Shown piece after piece: positions 23,070 through 33,327 of a stretch of DNA of 64,000 bases. Made by a program: the position numbers and the translations under genes. The DNA is from Rhynchospora pubera. Lineage: Eukaryota > Streptophyta > Magnoliopsida > Poales > Cyperaceae. The stretch's first letter is position 1. Each line of letters starts with the position of its first letter. The stretch is from positions 197,013,902-197,077,901 of the forward strand of contig CM051459.1 in assembly GCA_028095005.1 (NCBI GenBank), written 5' to 3'. The notes below the pieces were generated by a model. The model searched no databases and was not told where the DNA came from. It worked only from the letters and a program-made list of their open reading frames with translations.

Positions 23070-25105
23070 TCATTTATCTTTGGACTCACCATTTGGTTTC
23101 CTAATTTTGCATTCCAATGAGATATGTCCATTTTGACAACAATAGTTGCAAAATGCATTGGTTGGCTTGGGTAAGGTATTCGGCTTAAGGTATTCGGCCT
23201 TCTTCTTAGGATCATTGGATGAGGCATTAAAATCCTTTTTGCGATCCTTTTGGAAATGTTGGAAAACATTCTTTTGATGCTCATTGGATTGAACCTCGTG
23301 ATTTTGTAAAAGATGTTGCTCTTTAAATTCATAAAACCATCTATCGGTTCCTTTAAAATAAATTTTATTTGACGCATTTGGAACAAAAACCTTCTTTTCT
23401 TGATTTTGCAAATTCATTGTGTTTTCCACTCTAGAGTTTTTAGGTTTCCTTTGGTACATATGTGCATGACCACGAGAATTCCTAGATTTTTGAAATTGTG
23501 TGTTTTGTGCAACTTTTTTTTCATTATTGCGCGACAAGTTTTTTTTCTTGGTTTGATAAAACTTTTGGTAACCAAGACCGGACTTGTCATGAGGCTTTTG
23601 ACCTTTGAAAAGTTACTTCAAATTCATTTTAGCGGGTTGAGCTAAAACTAATTTTTCAAGTTATTTTTCAAGCTCCTTAATTTTAGCCTCATACTCACCC
23701 AACTTAGAAGTAAGCTCATCTACCTTAGTTCTTAAGGTTTCTATGGTATCGGCTTTCCTAACCAAGGCTTCATGGGTGGAATCAAGAAAAGAGTTCAACC
23801 TATCACAATCAACACATTTGGTTGAATTAGTTGGTTCATCACCACTCTCACTATCATCATCGCTAAAAGAATCATTGAGAGGGAGATATACCTTAGGAGA
23901 GCTCAATTTTGGTGAAGTCGGTGGAGATAGAGGTAGTGGTGTTTTACGCGCTTGGATTAGTGGATGAACAAATCTTGTCCCTTGATTGAACTCATTGAGG
24001 ATGTCCTTCACGAAGTCATCTTTCACATCATCCGTTGAGAATACCACATCTTTAACATTTGCCACCATAGCATACACCTCATGAGAATCCGAATCGGATG
24101 AGCTTGTTTCGGATTCAACATCCCACAAGGCATGCATGGCTTTAGCTTTCTTCTTTTCCTTCTTGTGCTTAGACTTTGGCTTTTCGGTTTGCACTTAAGA
24201 GAAAAGCTTGTGACACTTGTGCATTGAGTGCCCCTCTTTATTGCACACCAAGACACAACTCTCGTTCATCATTGGCTAATCTCTCATTGTTGAACTTCTT
24301 CTCATGCTTGAGCAACCCACGAAACATCTTCTCAATCACCACCTCTTGCTTTGCCTCATCAAGCTCGTAGAGGTTCGATGGTGTTTGATGTGGGTATCGG
24401 TAATGGGAGGATTGAGAGCAGGATGTTGAGGCGGGATTGTTTGTGGATGTCATGGCTAGAGTTCTTGGATGATGCCTTAGTTTGGCGAGTTGCTTGAGCT
24501 TCTCCTCCACATATCGAAACTCGGTGTACATTTGATCCGGGGTGTACTCATGGTCCATCTGGATAATTGTCTCAAGTGACGTGATATGAGCATCCCATTC
24601 GCGCCTTCCACTCATAGCTCGCATCATCTTCCCTACAATCTTGCCAATTGTTAGGGGCTCACCTCCTTCGGTGAATTCATTTTGGAGTTGTACAAGACGA
24701 GTGTACATATCTTCAATGGATTCACCATATTTTATGTGGAAATTCTCAAATTGGGAATACAACTCATACAATCTATAGTGTCTAATTTTAGAATTTCCCT
24801 CATAATGGGTGAGGAGAGCCATCCACATATCATGTGCTAAATCAAACCGACTAAGAGTTATACCAATTGATTCATGGACCGAGGTTAATATGGCATTAAC
24901 CGCACAATCATTGTCCCTTTGGTTATCACGGGATTCCCTAGTCAAATTGGTAGAGTTTGGCATAAATTCGGGAGTATACCGCTTTTCTACCATGTGCCAA
25001 TATCCTAAGACATTGAGGTAGTTCACCATGTATCTCTTCCAAAAAGAAAATTTTTTTACAATTTTGGCCTAATTTATCCGGTCTCTCTATAAACCGAGCC
25101 GCCAT
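23070..25105 (-). pseudogene. gag: Copia-type gag, frameshifted
   Basis: Retroelement capsid/nucleocapsid precursor. Translation begins at an ATG at 25105 (MAARFIERPDK) and shifts frame near 25050 in an A/T run. The main frame (25029-24238) shows a UBN2/gag domain with WMALLTHYEGNSKIRHYRLY and YGESIEDMYTRL. A first zinc-knuckle-like CX3CX4HX4C (CVLVCNKEGHSMHKC, about 24255-24211) lies in another frame, so a frameshift is needed. A Lys-rich, Ser/Asp-rich section follows (24194-23661) with a coiled coil near its end. A standard knuckle CNYCCQNGHISLEC (CX2CX4HX4C) is at about 23150-23105. At least two or three frame breaks make it non-functional as read. No pol follows. Confidence 0.8.
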
Positions 25106-25146
25106 GACCGGAAATCGAGATTAAGAATAGCTTAATCGAGGTTCCC

Positions 25147-25158
25147 GCTATGATACCA
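25147..25158 (-). promoter_or_regulatory. Primer-binding site, initiator-Met tRNA
   Basis: TGGTATCATAGC on the minus strand lies just inside the 5' LTR and has one mismatch to the usual plant TGGTATCAGAGC. It fixes the element as minus-sense. Confidence 0.75.
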
Positions 25159-25161
25159 CTT

Positions 25162-28100
25162 TGTTATCCCTAAAGGAGGCGGCTTAACCAAGGTTTGGCG
25201 GAAGCAATTGAGGTTTTGGACCGGTTTGGTATGAACCAAGATTTTAAATTTCGATTTTTTCGGTATGACGGTCCATGTCCCCATGTTATTTCGGTGTTAT
25301 TTTGATGTTATAACGCCGATATAACGGTGTAGTATTTTTTTCAAAGTTTGACACACATCAATTCTATAACTATCAATTTATATGTTTATACATCTCCAAT
25401 ACTCCATACAAATAGCATACAGCCGTACCAAATTCAATATACTGCAGTGTACCAATATTGAGTAGCAGTATATAGCAGCTTGTACCAATTTAACAATAGT
25501 TCAATATTGAATACACAATTTAACAATAGTAGCAATAACAGCTTGTTATTTCGTCGAAATAACTGAAATAACGCGTTACGTCATTTTCTCAATTAAGATT
25601 GTAACGTTCATGCGGTTTGACACAAAATACTGTTATTTTTGTTATTTCACCGTTATTTAGAAGCTTGATCTCAAGCTAAGCTTAGCTTTGTGCCATTTGT
25701 AATGAATAATAAGCAATGTATCAATGTATTACACTTAATATATTAGTCTTGCATAATAGCTAAATCTAATTTAGAGTAGAAATATCGAGTCACGAGTTGA
25801 TTTCGAGTAAATTGAGTGAACTCGAAAGTGTCTCATGATCGAGACAGGAGTTAACTCGAAATGTAGCGACTTTGATTTCGAGTTGATACTATATCGGTCA
25901 TAACTCGACTCGAAATCACCCCTAACTCTCAAGTAAGTATGGCTGAAATGTCAGCTAAGTCTTCTCCACCGGTCTGGACAGTCCATCCCATACTAAAATC
26001 GTCCGTCATAATGCATGTGGAACTCCGCTGATGGTTGTTTCGTCATGCCACTTCATGTTGATCCTGCAAAATAAAAGCCGGACTACATTTGCACCTTTCT
26101 TCTAACTTAAAATTAACAAATTCAAGTAAAAATACATGCATTCAAAGATAATTTAAGACCTAAACTCAGGTGGAATATATGCATATAAATCCTACATCAC
26201 ATAAAATATCAAATTCAATGACATCTAATAAATATGTACTAAAAAAGATAAGTTATTCGTTCAATCAAGTTCTTATATGTCTTACTGCGCCACAAAGATG
26301 GACCAAATAAGATGAGGAGAATATTGATTTACATTTGTACAAGGTTTAAAATATTTTGTATCAATCATTTCTCTTCGTAATTTCTATGTCTTTTTTTTTT
26401 CTTTTCTGGCTTTTCCCAAAGTCCAAAGACATTCATCATTAACTAATGAAATAACAATTACATAACATAATTATTTAACTAGATAACAACATTATGTATG
26501 ATATTAATTGTTGTCAGTAGTTACGTAGAATACTACAATAAGTTAAGATTGTTTCCAAACAGATATAAAACAACAAAAATTTAAGACCAAGCTTCTATAG
26601 ATGACGTATATATTTTTATTGAGGCTGGTTTCGGTGCTTCACTTTTGAATTACCACAAATGTCACATTTTTTTTTTCAAAATTTAGAATTTAAACTAATG
26701 ATCCGAGCCATTGATCTTGTTCATTTTCACGACAGATGTGTTTCCATAAAATTTTTCAGAATTTATTTGATACTCGATCTTGTTCATTTTTCATGACGGA
26801 TGTGTTTCTGTAAATTTTTTTTAGAATTTATTTTATACTTGATCAAGAGGTCAAAAAATTAACATATTAAAATCAATTCATCATATTTAACTCCATTAGT
26901 TTTATTTTTGACCTTTGAATCGACTTATCGAAGGGACTCCACAAACTATAAAAATTCATGACAATTCATTCATCGTTAAAATAAACGAGATAATCATTTC
27001 GGATATGCGTTTAAAATATGAACTATCCTAACACAATTCAATTGTTATCCAATACAAGTAAACACACAAGCAATTCAAGTATAACAAGATAATAAAGAGA
27101 AAAAGAGAGAGAGAAATTGAACACTTGGTATGATTACGGAGTTCCGACCCACTAGGAAAGACTAGCCTTAGTCGTACGTCTCCGGGAGTTTCGCTACCAC
27201 GAAAGGCGCGCTCCGTTCAATTTCAACAAGAACGGGACTACAACTTCGAACCGAATCACGTTGTTATAAGACTCTCAAGGTGGATCGGCCTAACTCGAAT
27301 GGCACACAGCCTCAAATGAGAAGATCTCTCAACCTATTCCAACCTACACCTAGCGACAATGTCGGGGCGGTGGTGTTTGAGGTCACTAAATCTCTCAAGA
27401 TGGTCTAGCTATGAAAAGCTCAAGTGGGAGAGTATTCCTGTGCTCAAAGGCTCAATTATGTTCCAATTTTGCAAAGCAGACCTCTCTACGGAGAGAGAAC
27501 AAGGGATGGATATATATAGGGCTCGGAAAGAGCAGTTTACCAGCAAAAACTGGACACAGTGTTGTACAACACTGAATAGCGTTATACAACGCTGGAATAT
27601 GACCGTTGTAAATTCTAACGACTAGTTAATATAGCCGTTGGTCTGTCAGAGCGTTGTGCAACGCTATTTGCCGTTGCACAACAAGGGAGTGTACAGCAAA
27701 AGGAAAATTTCGACAATTCCGTTGGAAATTGTCAGAGCGTTGCTTGCCACTTATTAGCGTTACACAACGTTAAAGGAAGACAAAGGGAACAACTCTGACA
27801 GATTCAATAGAGCATTGTACACGCTATATACTGTCACACAACGTTAACGTTACCCAACGCTGAAATATGTTGGCTAACGTTGCCCGCAATTTTGCATGAA
27901 AAAAAACTTTTTACATGTGTTTTACATGGGACGGCGCTATCTGAACATCGATGCAGCGCTGTCTGAACAGTACAGATAACTTGGGATTTTTGTGGCGTTG
28001 TGCAACGCTATATGGCAACGCTATATGGCGTTGCACAATGGTACTAGGAAAAGTTTCAAGTTTTTAACTGTAGCGTTTTACAACACTACTGAGCGTTGTA

Positions 28101-28498
28101 CAACGTTGTGACTCAGCGTTGCCTAACTCTATATAGCGTTGTGCAACGTTGATTCACAAAAGTCAGAATTTAGCTGTTCTAGTTTAGAAACCTCAAAGTT
28201 GTGTGCCACTATTCAGCGTTGTACGACGCTGGGTTATAGAAAACTGGATTTTGCTGGTATATTGAGCTTTTCGCTATTTAGACCATTTCAAGGATAAATA
28301 AGGACTAAAGTATACTTTCTACCATAGTCTAAACTAGCTTACAAACTCTCCAAAGACTTGATCTTGATCTTTCTTAAAATTTTTATCCAAGTCTTCATAA
28401 ATTGTATCTTCTTCCTATAAAACTCAAAGAAGATTGTTAAATGCCAAATGATATTGTTTTGTAATCGACAAACTTAGAGACGTTTAGTATATATAACA
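25162..28498 (-). repeat. 5' LTR of the gag-only element, interrupted
   Basis: Starts TGTTATCCCTAAAGGAGG and ends ATATATAACA on the plus strand. It aligns with 21445-22709 except for an insertion at 25237-27016 and two extra internal blocks (about 27431-27500 and 27800-28040) missing from the other LTR. Without the insertion it is ~1.55 kb. Confidence 0.8.
25237..27016. mobile_element. 1.78-kb insertion inside the 5' LTR
   Basis: The LTR sequence TATGAAC is present on both sides (25230-25236, 27017-27023), so the block arrived by an insertion with a 7- or 8-bp duplication. The left end CAAGATTTTAAATTTCG resembles hAT-type ends. An inverse-like end, ..ATTTAGAAGCTTG, occurs at about 25650-25667, so a small hAT MITE may occupy 25237-25667. 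The remainder to 27016 has no recognised coding content and its right terminus is unclear. A ~60-bp direct repeat with GACGGATGTGTTTC is at 26715-26850. Confidence 0.55.
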
Positions 28499-28503
28499 GT
28501 ATT

Positions 28504-29150
28504 GTTGACGAAAATTGTTACTGTTTTTGGAGAACATCTGTAACGGTTATTAGATAATAACCGTTACAGAAGCCAGTCTTCTGTAACGATTATTATCTAA
28601 TAATCGTTACAGATATTGTTGATATAAAAAAATGAAATTATGAATTCTGTAACGGTTATTCCTTAATAACCGTTACAAATGACCTTCTTTTTTTTTGGAT
28701 TTCGCCTGTTTTATTGGCTAATCCAATTTTGCTAGCCGAATTGATACCAAATTGGTACCCAATTTACATCATACAAAGAAACATGCAGCACATATACATC
28801 AAACAAACATATATCATGCATATATCACATCTCACATATATATACCAAACAGAAACATATATCAATATATAGCAAAAATTAACAAAGTGACTATACATAG
28901 AGTTAACACCAAGTTAAATGAAAATTTTTCTAAAATAATACCCCATACATGAAGTCCATAACCTCCGAAACGACTGCATCAATGTCTAATATTTTCACTT
29001 AATACCGGTTTTCACTTAATACCGCTTGTATATCATGCATGCAATATCATTTAAAACAACAAAATCTAATATTTTTAATTTGAAAATCTCATCATGCTTT
29101 GACTTAATTCAGAAATGAAAACTTTCGAAAATATGAATGGCTTAATATAT
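28504..29150. repeat. CACTA interior with subterminal-type palindromes
   Basis: CTGTAACGGTTATT..AATAACCGTTACAG palindromes continue at 28535-28680, resuming the array cut by the Copia-like element. 28740-29150 is AT-rich and non-coding apart from possible decayed ORF end sequence. Confidence 0.55.
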
Positions 29151-29179
29151 AACTTTGGATTCTTGCGTTCCAAAGAATC

Positions 29180-31790
29180 AACAAAGTGAACGGTGCGCTT
29201 CTCCATATTAGTAACAAGGACAACCCAATGAAACCTGTAATTAATAGAGATTTATTATTTTGGTGGAATTAAAGAAAACTAAAAATTTCTTTAATTAGTA
29301 GCCATATTGGTTATAATATTTCTTACTGTTGATTATACGGCAAAACAAGATAGGAGGATGGATGATTCATGAATGCTCTCGTTAGGTAATTCACCGCACC
29401 GAGTTCTTCGTGTTTGAATTTTCACTCAGCCAATAACTCTGGATCCAGTATGGTGATGCTCTTGGAGTTCCCTTCACCTGTTGAAAGTTCTTCCATCCAA
29501 AACCTGCAAACATGGAAATCAAAGTTCAACAATTTCAATTTTGAATGAATTGAATGAACAAAAAATAAACATTAAAGTTGAAAAATTCAAACTAGCAGTA
29601 AAATTTCACGATCAATTGAGATAGCTCCTCCCTTTTAAAACATTCGACAATATCGCCGACATTAACGTTGAACTTAACCTCGCCATCGTGCGTACTCCAA
29701 GGATTGCAATTAGGCAGCTCAAAGTTCTTCTCTTCTTCTGGTTGGAGCATCAACAGTCTGTATACTGCTAGTTCGGATGGGCTCAGCATGTCAATAATAT
29801 TCTTTGGGAGGAGTGGATCGCGAGTAACAAATGACCCCGCATTTGGGACCTTTGGACTCTCCTCCATATTCTTCGCTGCTTCCTTCGCCTTTGGCTTCTT
29901 TTTGGCCGGCTTCTTTTGGTAAAATTCTGCATTCAATGCCATCATATTAATAAGTCATTAGGAGAAATGTATGAAACATATTGTCGTAATTAAATAAAAC
30001 GATACCATGTGGCCTATCTCCACCAAAAATGACGTCCATGGGAATCGGCCCCCTATATTATTTCCTAATAACTTTTCTGACCTACCAGGGACTTGCCATT
30101 CACGAAATTCATCGCCTACTCGGAAAAAATGGATACACAATTGTTGATCAGTTAGAGGCACACCGTGTACGATCTGACTAACAACACTCGGAATAATATT
30201 TCCTTCGGCCACCTTAATCCTCTGGTTGTCGTGATCAAGAGAAAAGAGATCGCACGACATTTCTTCCTGAAATTCAGTTCAATCAAAAACCCTAATGCTA
30301 AGCCAAACATAAATCTAAAGAGAAAAGAGAAAAATGATCAATATGAACCTGAACAACGCTTCTCGGATCCGGAAGCATATATCTTGAGGCAACCGTTCGG
30401 AATAACTCTTCGTTTGGCATTCCTAAGTCTACCTCAGGTTCAACGAATGGCTGGTATGGCGTCAGAAATTGCTGCGGTGTTTGCAACTGCACTCCGCTAC
30501 TGACCAACCATTGTTTCACCTCCTGAAATTTATCAAAAAACTGGATGATGAAGAATAGTTTTAGGATTTACATTTATGAACCTTAATAGATTTCAGGCAT
30601 TACTTGAAAAGCTTGTTGTCTCGCCGCATTCATTATCTCCTCAGAGTGAATCAAGTTCCTCTTCGTTTTTTCAGCGGCTTCAACTACAACCTTGCTCATC
30701 AAATCTACTATCTGGTCCGGTGCCATCCATCCTTCATTCCCATCCTTTCTAGACTTTCATTTATAAATATCTTCCTTCTTAGTACATAAAGGATATCCCC
30801 TAATTCTTCCTGGATGCTCCGGCTTGTCAACCGTCCGATTTAAGACTTCTTATTCAGGTATTTACCCGGAATTAATTTCACCAGACATGGTACTCAACCG
30901 ACTGAATGCCTCAATAGTCGACGAATCAGAGTTATGGAACGTGTAAGTATCTAACAAACAACAAACAAAGATTATTAATGATCACAAAACAGAAATTGAA
31001 GTTACCATATATAATAAGTCTTTAAATGTGTAAGTACCTTTATCCTTCTTAGCCATGAAATACCTTTGACTCCTCGGTTCCAAATCGCCGATGGTAAAGC
31101 TCGTGAAACCGGACCCTTCAAAATCACAGGGTATGACAATCTTGTCTGTAGGTTTCCATGAACCTTTTTTTCCTCTATGGCCAGTGGAACCCATCCTATG
31201 AGACTCTTTCCATTTCTTTCTTAACTCCTTCGTCTTGTTGCTCTTTTGTACAAAATCTGCAACCGTCCTTTTCTTGTAAAATTCTTCCCATTATTTTTGT
31301 GAGATTGGGTGTTTATCGCATGGATTTTGGAGATTGTTTGGATCGGCATTTGTGATGTACTCGTCAGCAGTCCTACTTCTATAAGCCATGTGACTTATGC
31401 TCATCGCTTTGAGAGTATTGTTCATGGTTTTATCATCTTCGATGTTGAACATTTTCTAAAACATAACGAAACGTTAGTTAATTGGTAGCATAGAAATTTT
31501 AATTAGATGATTTAAGTGAAAATTTATTCACCTTGATGTCAGATCACAACTCAAGTTTGATTTCCTTTGAAACGTCCTTCTGTCAATCATTAATTGTGAT
31601 TGGCACTCTTGCTCTAGCCAGATACCCGCAAGATGATGCAAATTTGTTCACCGCCTCTTCAGTACCAATTGGCACTCCTTCTTTGTCAAATTTAATCTCA
31701 TACTTTTACCCAACAGCTTTTTTTCTCCTAAACTCTTCAATTGACATCGATTACTTGAGTATATCCACGTCCGATCCATCTGAACAATAA
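29180..31790 (-). pseudogene. Decayed CACTA accessory ORF with Ulp1-like C-terminus
   Basis: Minus-strand pieces follow the order of the plant Ptta/En/Spm-type transposon protein. 31784-31540: MDRTWIYSSNR, then YEIKFDKEGVPIGTEEAVNKF in another frame with two Trp-to-TGA stops. 31450-31000: WEEFYKKRTVADFVQKS and HRMGSTGHRGKKGSW. About 30830: PEHPGRIRGYP. 30519-29950: a segment like the C-terminal DUF8039-type domain (VVHGVPL-like). 29945-29592: basic Lys-rich linker. 29430-29170: SYLVLPYNQ, then FHWVVLVTNMEKRTVHFVDSL, which fits a Ulp1 (C48) cysteine-protease core with catalytic His and Asp. The catalytic Cys region was not found. Apparent splice sites separate the blocks. Stops and frameshifts make it a pseudogene. 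Family assignment is from remembered motif patterns. Confidence 0.6.
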
Positions 31791-31862
31791 AATTTATGCA
31801 AATTATTAGGGTTTCGGGCCAATTTGTAATATTAGATTTTCGGGTCGGTCACCATCCTAGCC

Positions 31863-32098
31863 CGCTCTTTGGATATTCTGTCTCATTAGCGAGGGTACGT
31901 TAGATGAAATGTGTTGTCTAAGAAAAATTCGGTAGCATTTTTTCTTATGTTCCCTGAATACGCCAACACACGATTGCTCGTGCGTACATATCCGTGGGAA
32001 CACAAAGAGAAATGCCGCCGAATTTTTCTCAAACAACACATTGCATCTAACGTACAACTCACTGTCCTAACTGAGATAGATCGTATCCAAAGAGCAGT
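31863..32098. repeat. ~235-nt near-perfect hairpin
   Basis: Left arm 31863-31974 and right arm 31985-32098 are inverted copies along almost their whole length. Paired landmarks: GCTCTTTGGATA with its inverse at the right, GTACGTTAGATG with CATCTAACGTAC, AGAAAAATTCGG with CCGAATTTTTCT. The tip is CACGATTGCTCGTG with a 4-nt loop. It sits just upstream of the CACTA ORF start. It could be a foldback insertion or the source of small RNAs. Confidence 0.8.
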
Positions 32099-32149
32099 AT
32101 TCCCAGCCGGAAGTACTATCCGAGATTAATACCTTATGGATTAATCTCG

Positions 32150-32640
32150 GATGGATAATGACCTAAATTCAGTTGATTTTCGGTATTTGGGTCCTATATG
32201 ACAATACGAAATTCATGGCTATATATATATATACAAATTATTAACGAAATACGAATAATTTAAAAAAGAGGAGTTTATGAAAATATACTTTCAATCTTGT
32301 GACTTTCGATCCGTTGAATCGTGCGACTTATCCGTAAGATCTTCTCCTATTCAATGAGATCTTAAAATATATAAAAAAAAATATAAAATAACATAAATTA
32401 ATGAAAAAACCGAAATAAATATGGAAAAAACGTAAAAATAAAAAATACGGTTCAAATTTAATTTTTTACCTTAAATCTGGTTTCCTTCTTATTCTCTTTC
32501 TAATTATTATTTTTTCAGAATTTTTTAAAATTTTTTGCTATTTTTTTTGGAGTGAAGTGAACACCACAATCGCAATAAATGAAAAGATCAGAAAAAAGTT
32601 AAGTGCGGCGCTAGCTGTGAGTTTGTTGGGATAATGGGGA
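32150..32640. other. CACTA interior, AT-rich
   Basis: No ORF or repeat motif stands out between the hairpin and the right subterminal array. Confidence 0.4.
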
Positions 32641-32649
32641 TGAAGACCT

Positions 32650-33120
32650 AAATACAGAACCTTTCTGTCATGGTTATTAGAAAATAACCGTTACAGAATC
32701 ATAAAAAAATAAAAAAAGCCGTTACAGAATCATAAAAAAATAAATAAAATTCGTTAACCTTCTGTAACGGTTATTAAGAAATAATCGTTACTTAATCATT
32801 AAAAAAAAGCGTTAACCTTCTGTAACAGTTATTTACTAATAACCGTTACAGAAGATTGTTAATATTAATATATTTCTTTTTTTCTTTTCTGTAACGGTTG
32901 TTGGATAATAACCGTTACAGAATATAAGAAATCTATAACGGTTATTATCCAACAACTGTTACAGAAGGTTGATGCATTTTTTCCCTCACCATGGCGGAAA
33001 TGTTATTACGGTTGTTTAATAATAACCGTTACAGATTTGTGGCGCCAATTTTCCCGCCTTATGCCTCGCTATTCTGTAACGGTTATTTGAATAACCGTTA
33101 CAAAAGTGCCGTTACAGAAG
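32650..33120. repeat. CACTA right subterminal palindrome array
   Basis: At least seven units of CTGTAACGGTTATT facing AATAACCGTTACAG occur at about 32665, 32770, 32830, 32887, 32933, 33003 and 33074. Their spacing and density are typical of CACTA subterminal transposase-binding repeats. Confidence 0.8.
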
Positions 33121-33141
33121 GTCCTTTTTTCCGTAGTGAAA

Positions 33142-33327
33142 AAAAACATGGAAGGGAAGAGAGGGGAGGGGAGAAGCAAATAAAAAGGAAGGAGTGAGCG
33201 CTTCATTACATTCTGATGATTTATTTGTATATTATTATTCTATAATTATTTAATTAAAGTTTTAATTTAGTTTATGAATTAATATATAACTTTTGCTATT
33301 GATTTTATTTGTTTGCTTGAAGTTTTA
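33142..33327. other. GA-rich host DNA right of the CACTA element
   Basis: The purine-rich tract (GAAGGGAAGAGAGGGGAGG) matches the type of DNA left of the CACTA element at 21050-21182, supporting the insertion boundaries. Confidence 0.5.

Larger units (their letters stand above)
21445..28498 (-). mobile_element. Non-autonomous Copia-like LTR element with gag only
   Basis: Flanked by GTATT on both sides (21440-21444, 28499-28503), a perfect 5-bp target duplication inside the CACTA element. The 3' LTR (minus sense) is 21445-22709 and the 5' LTR is 25162-28498. A primer-binding site at 25147-25158 reads TGGTATCATAGC on the minus strand, near the initiator-Met tRNA complement TGGTATCAGAGC. A polypurine tract, AAAAGGAGGAGA, lies at about 22711-22722 beside the 3' LTR. 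Gag lies between; protease, integrase, reverse transcriptase and RNase H are absent. This is the layout of TR-GAG or LARD-type elements, moved by helper copies. Confidence 0.85.
21186..33138. mobile_element. CACTA (En/Spm) transposon, ~12 kb with nested inserts
   Basis: The right end, read on the minus strand, is CACTACGGAAAAAAGGAC followed by TTCTGTAACGG. The left end is a mutated counterpart, CATTACGCGAAATTTCGAC followed by TTCTGTAACGG. Both sides are flanked by AAA (21183-21185 and 33139-33141), the 3-bp duplication expected for CACTA, though weak because the site is A-rich. Subterminal regions (21210-21440, 28540-28690, 32650-33120) carry many CTGTAACGGTTATT units and complements, typical of transposase-binding arrays. 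A decayed ORF lies at 29180-31790 (minus). Only ~260 bp of the left side precedes the nested Copia-like element. No TNP2-type catalytic transposase was found, so mobility would need help in trans. Confidence 0.8.
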
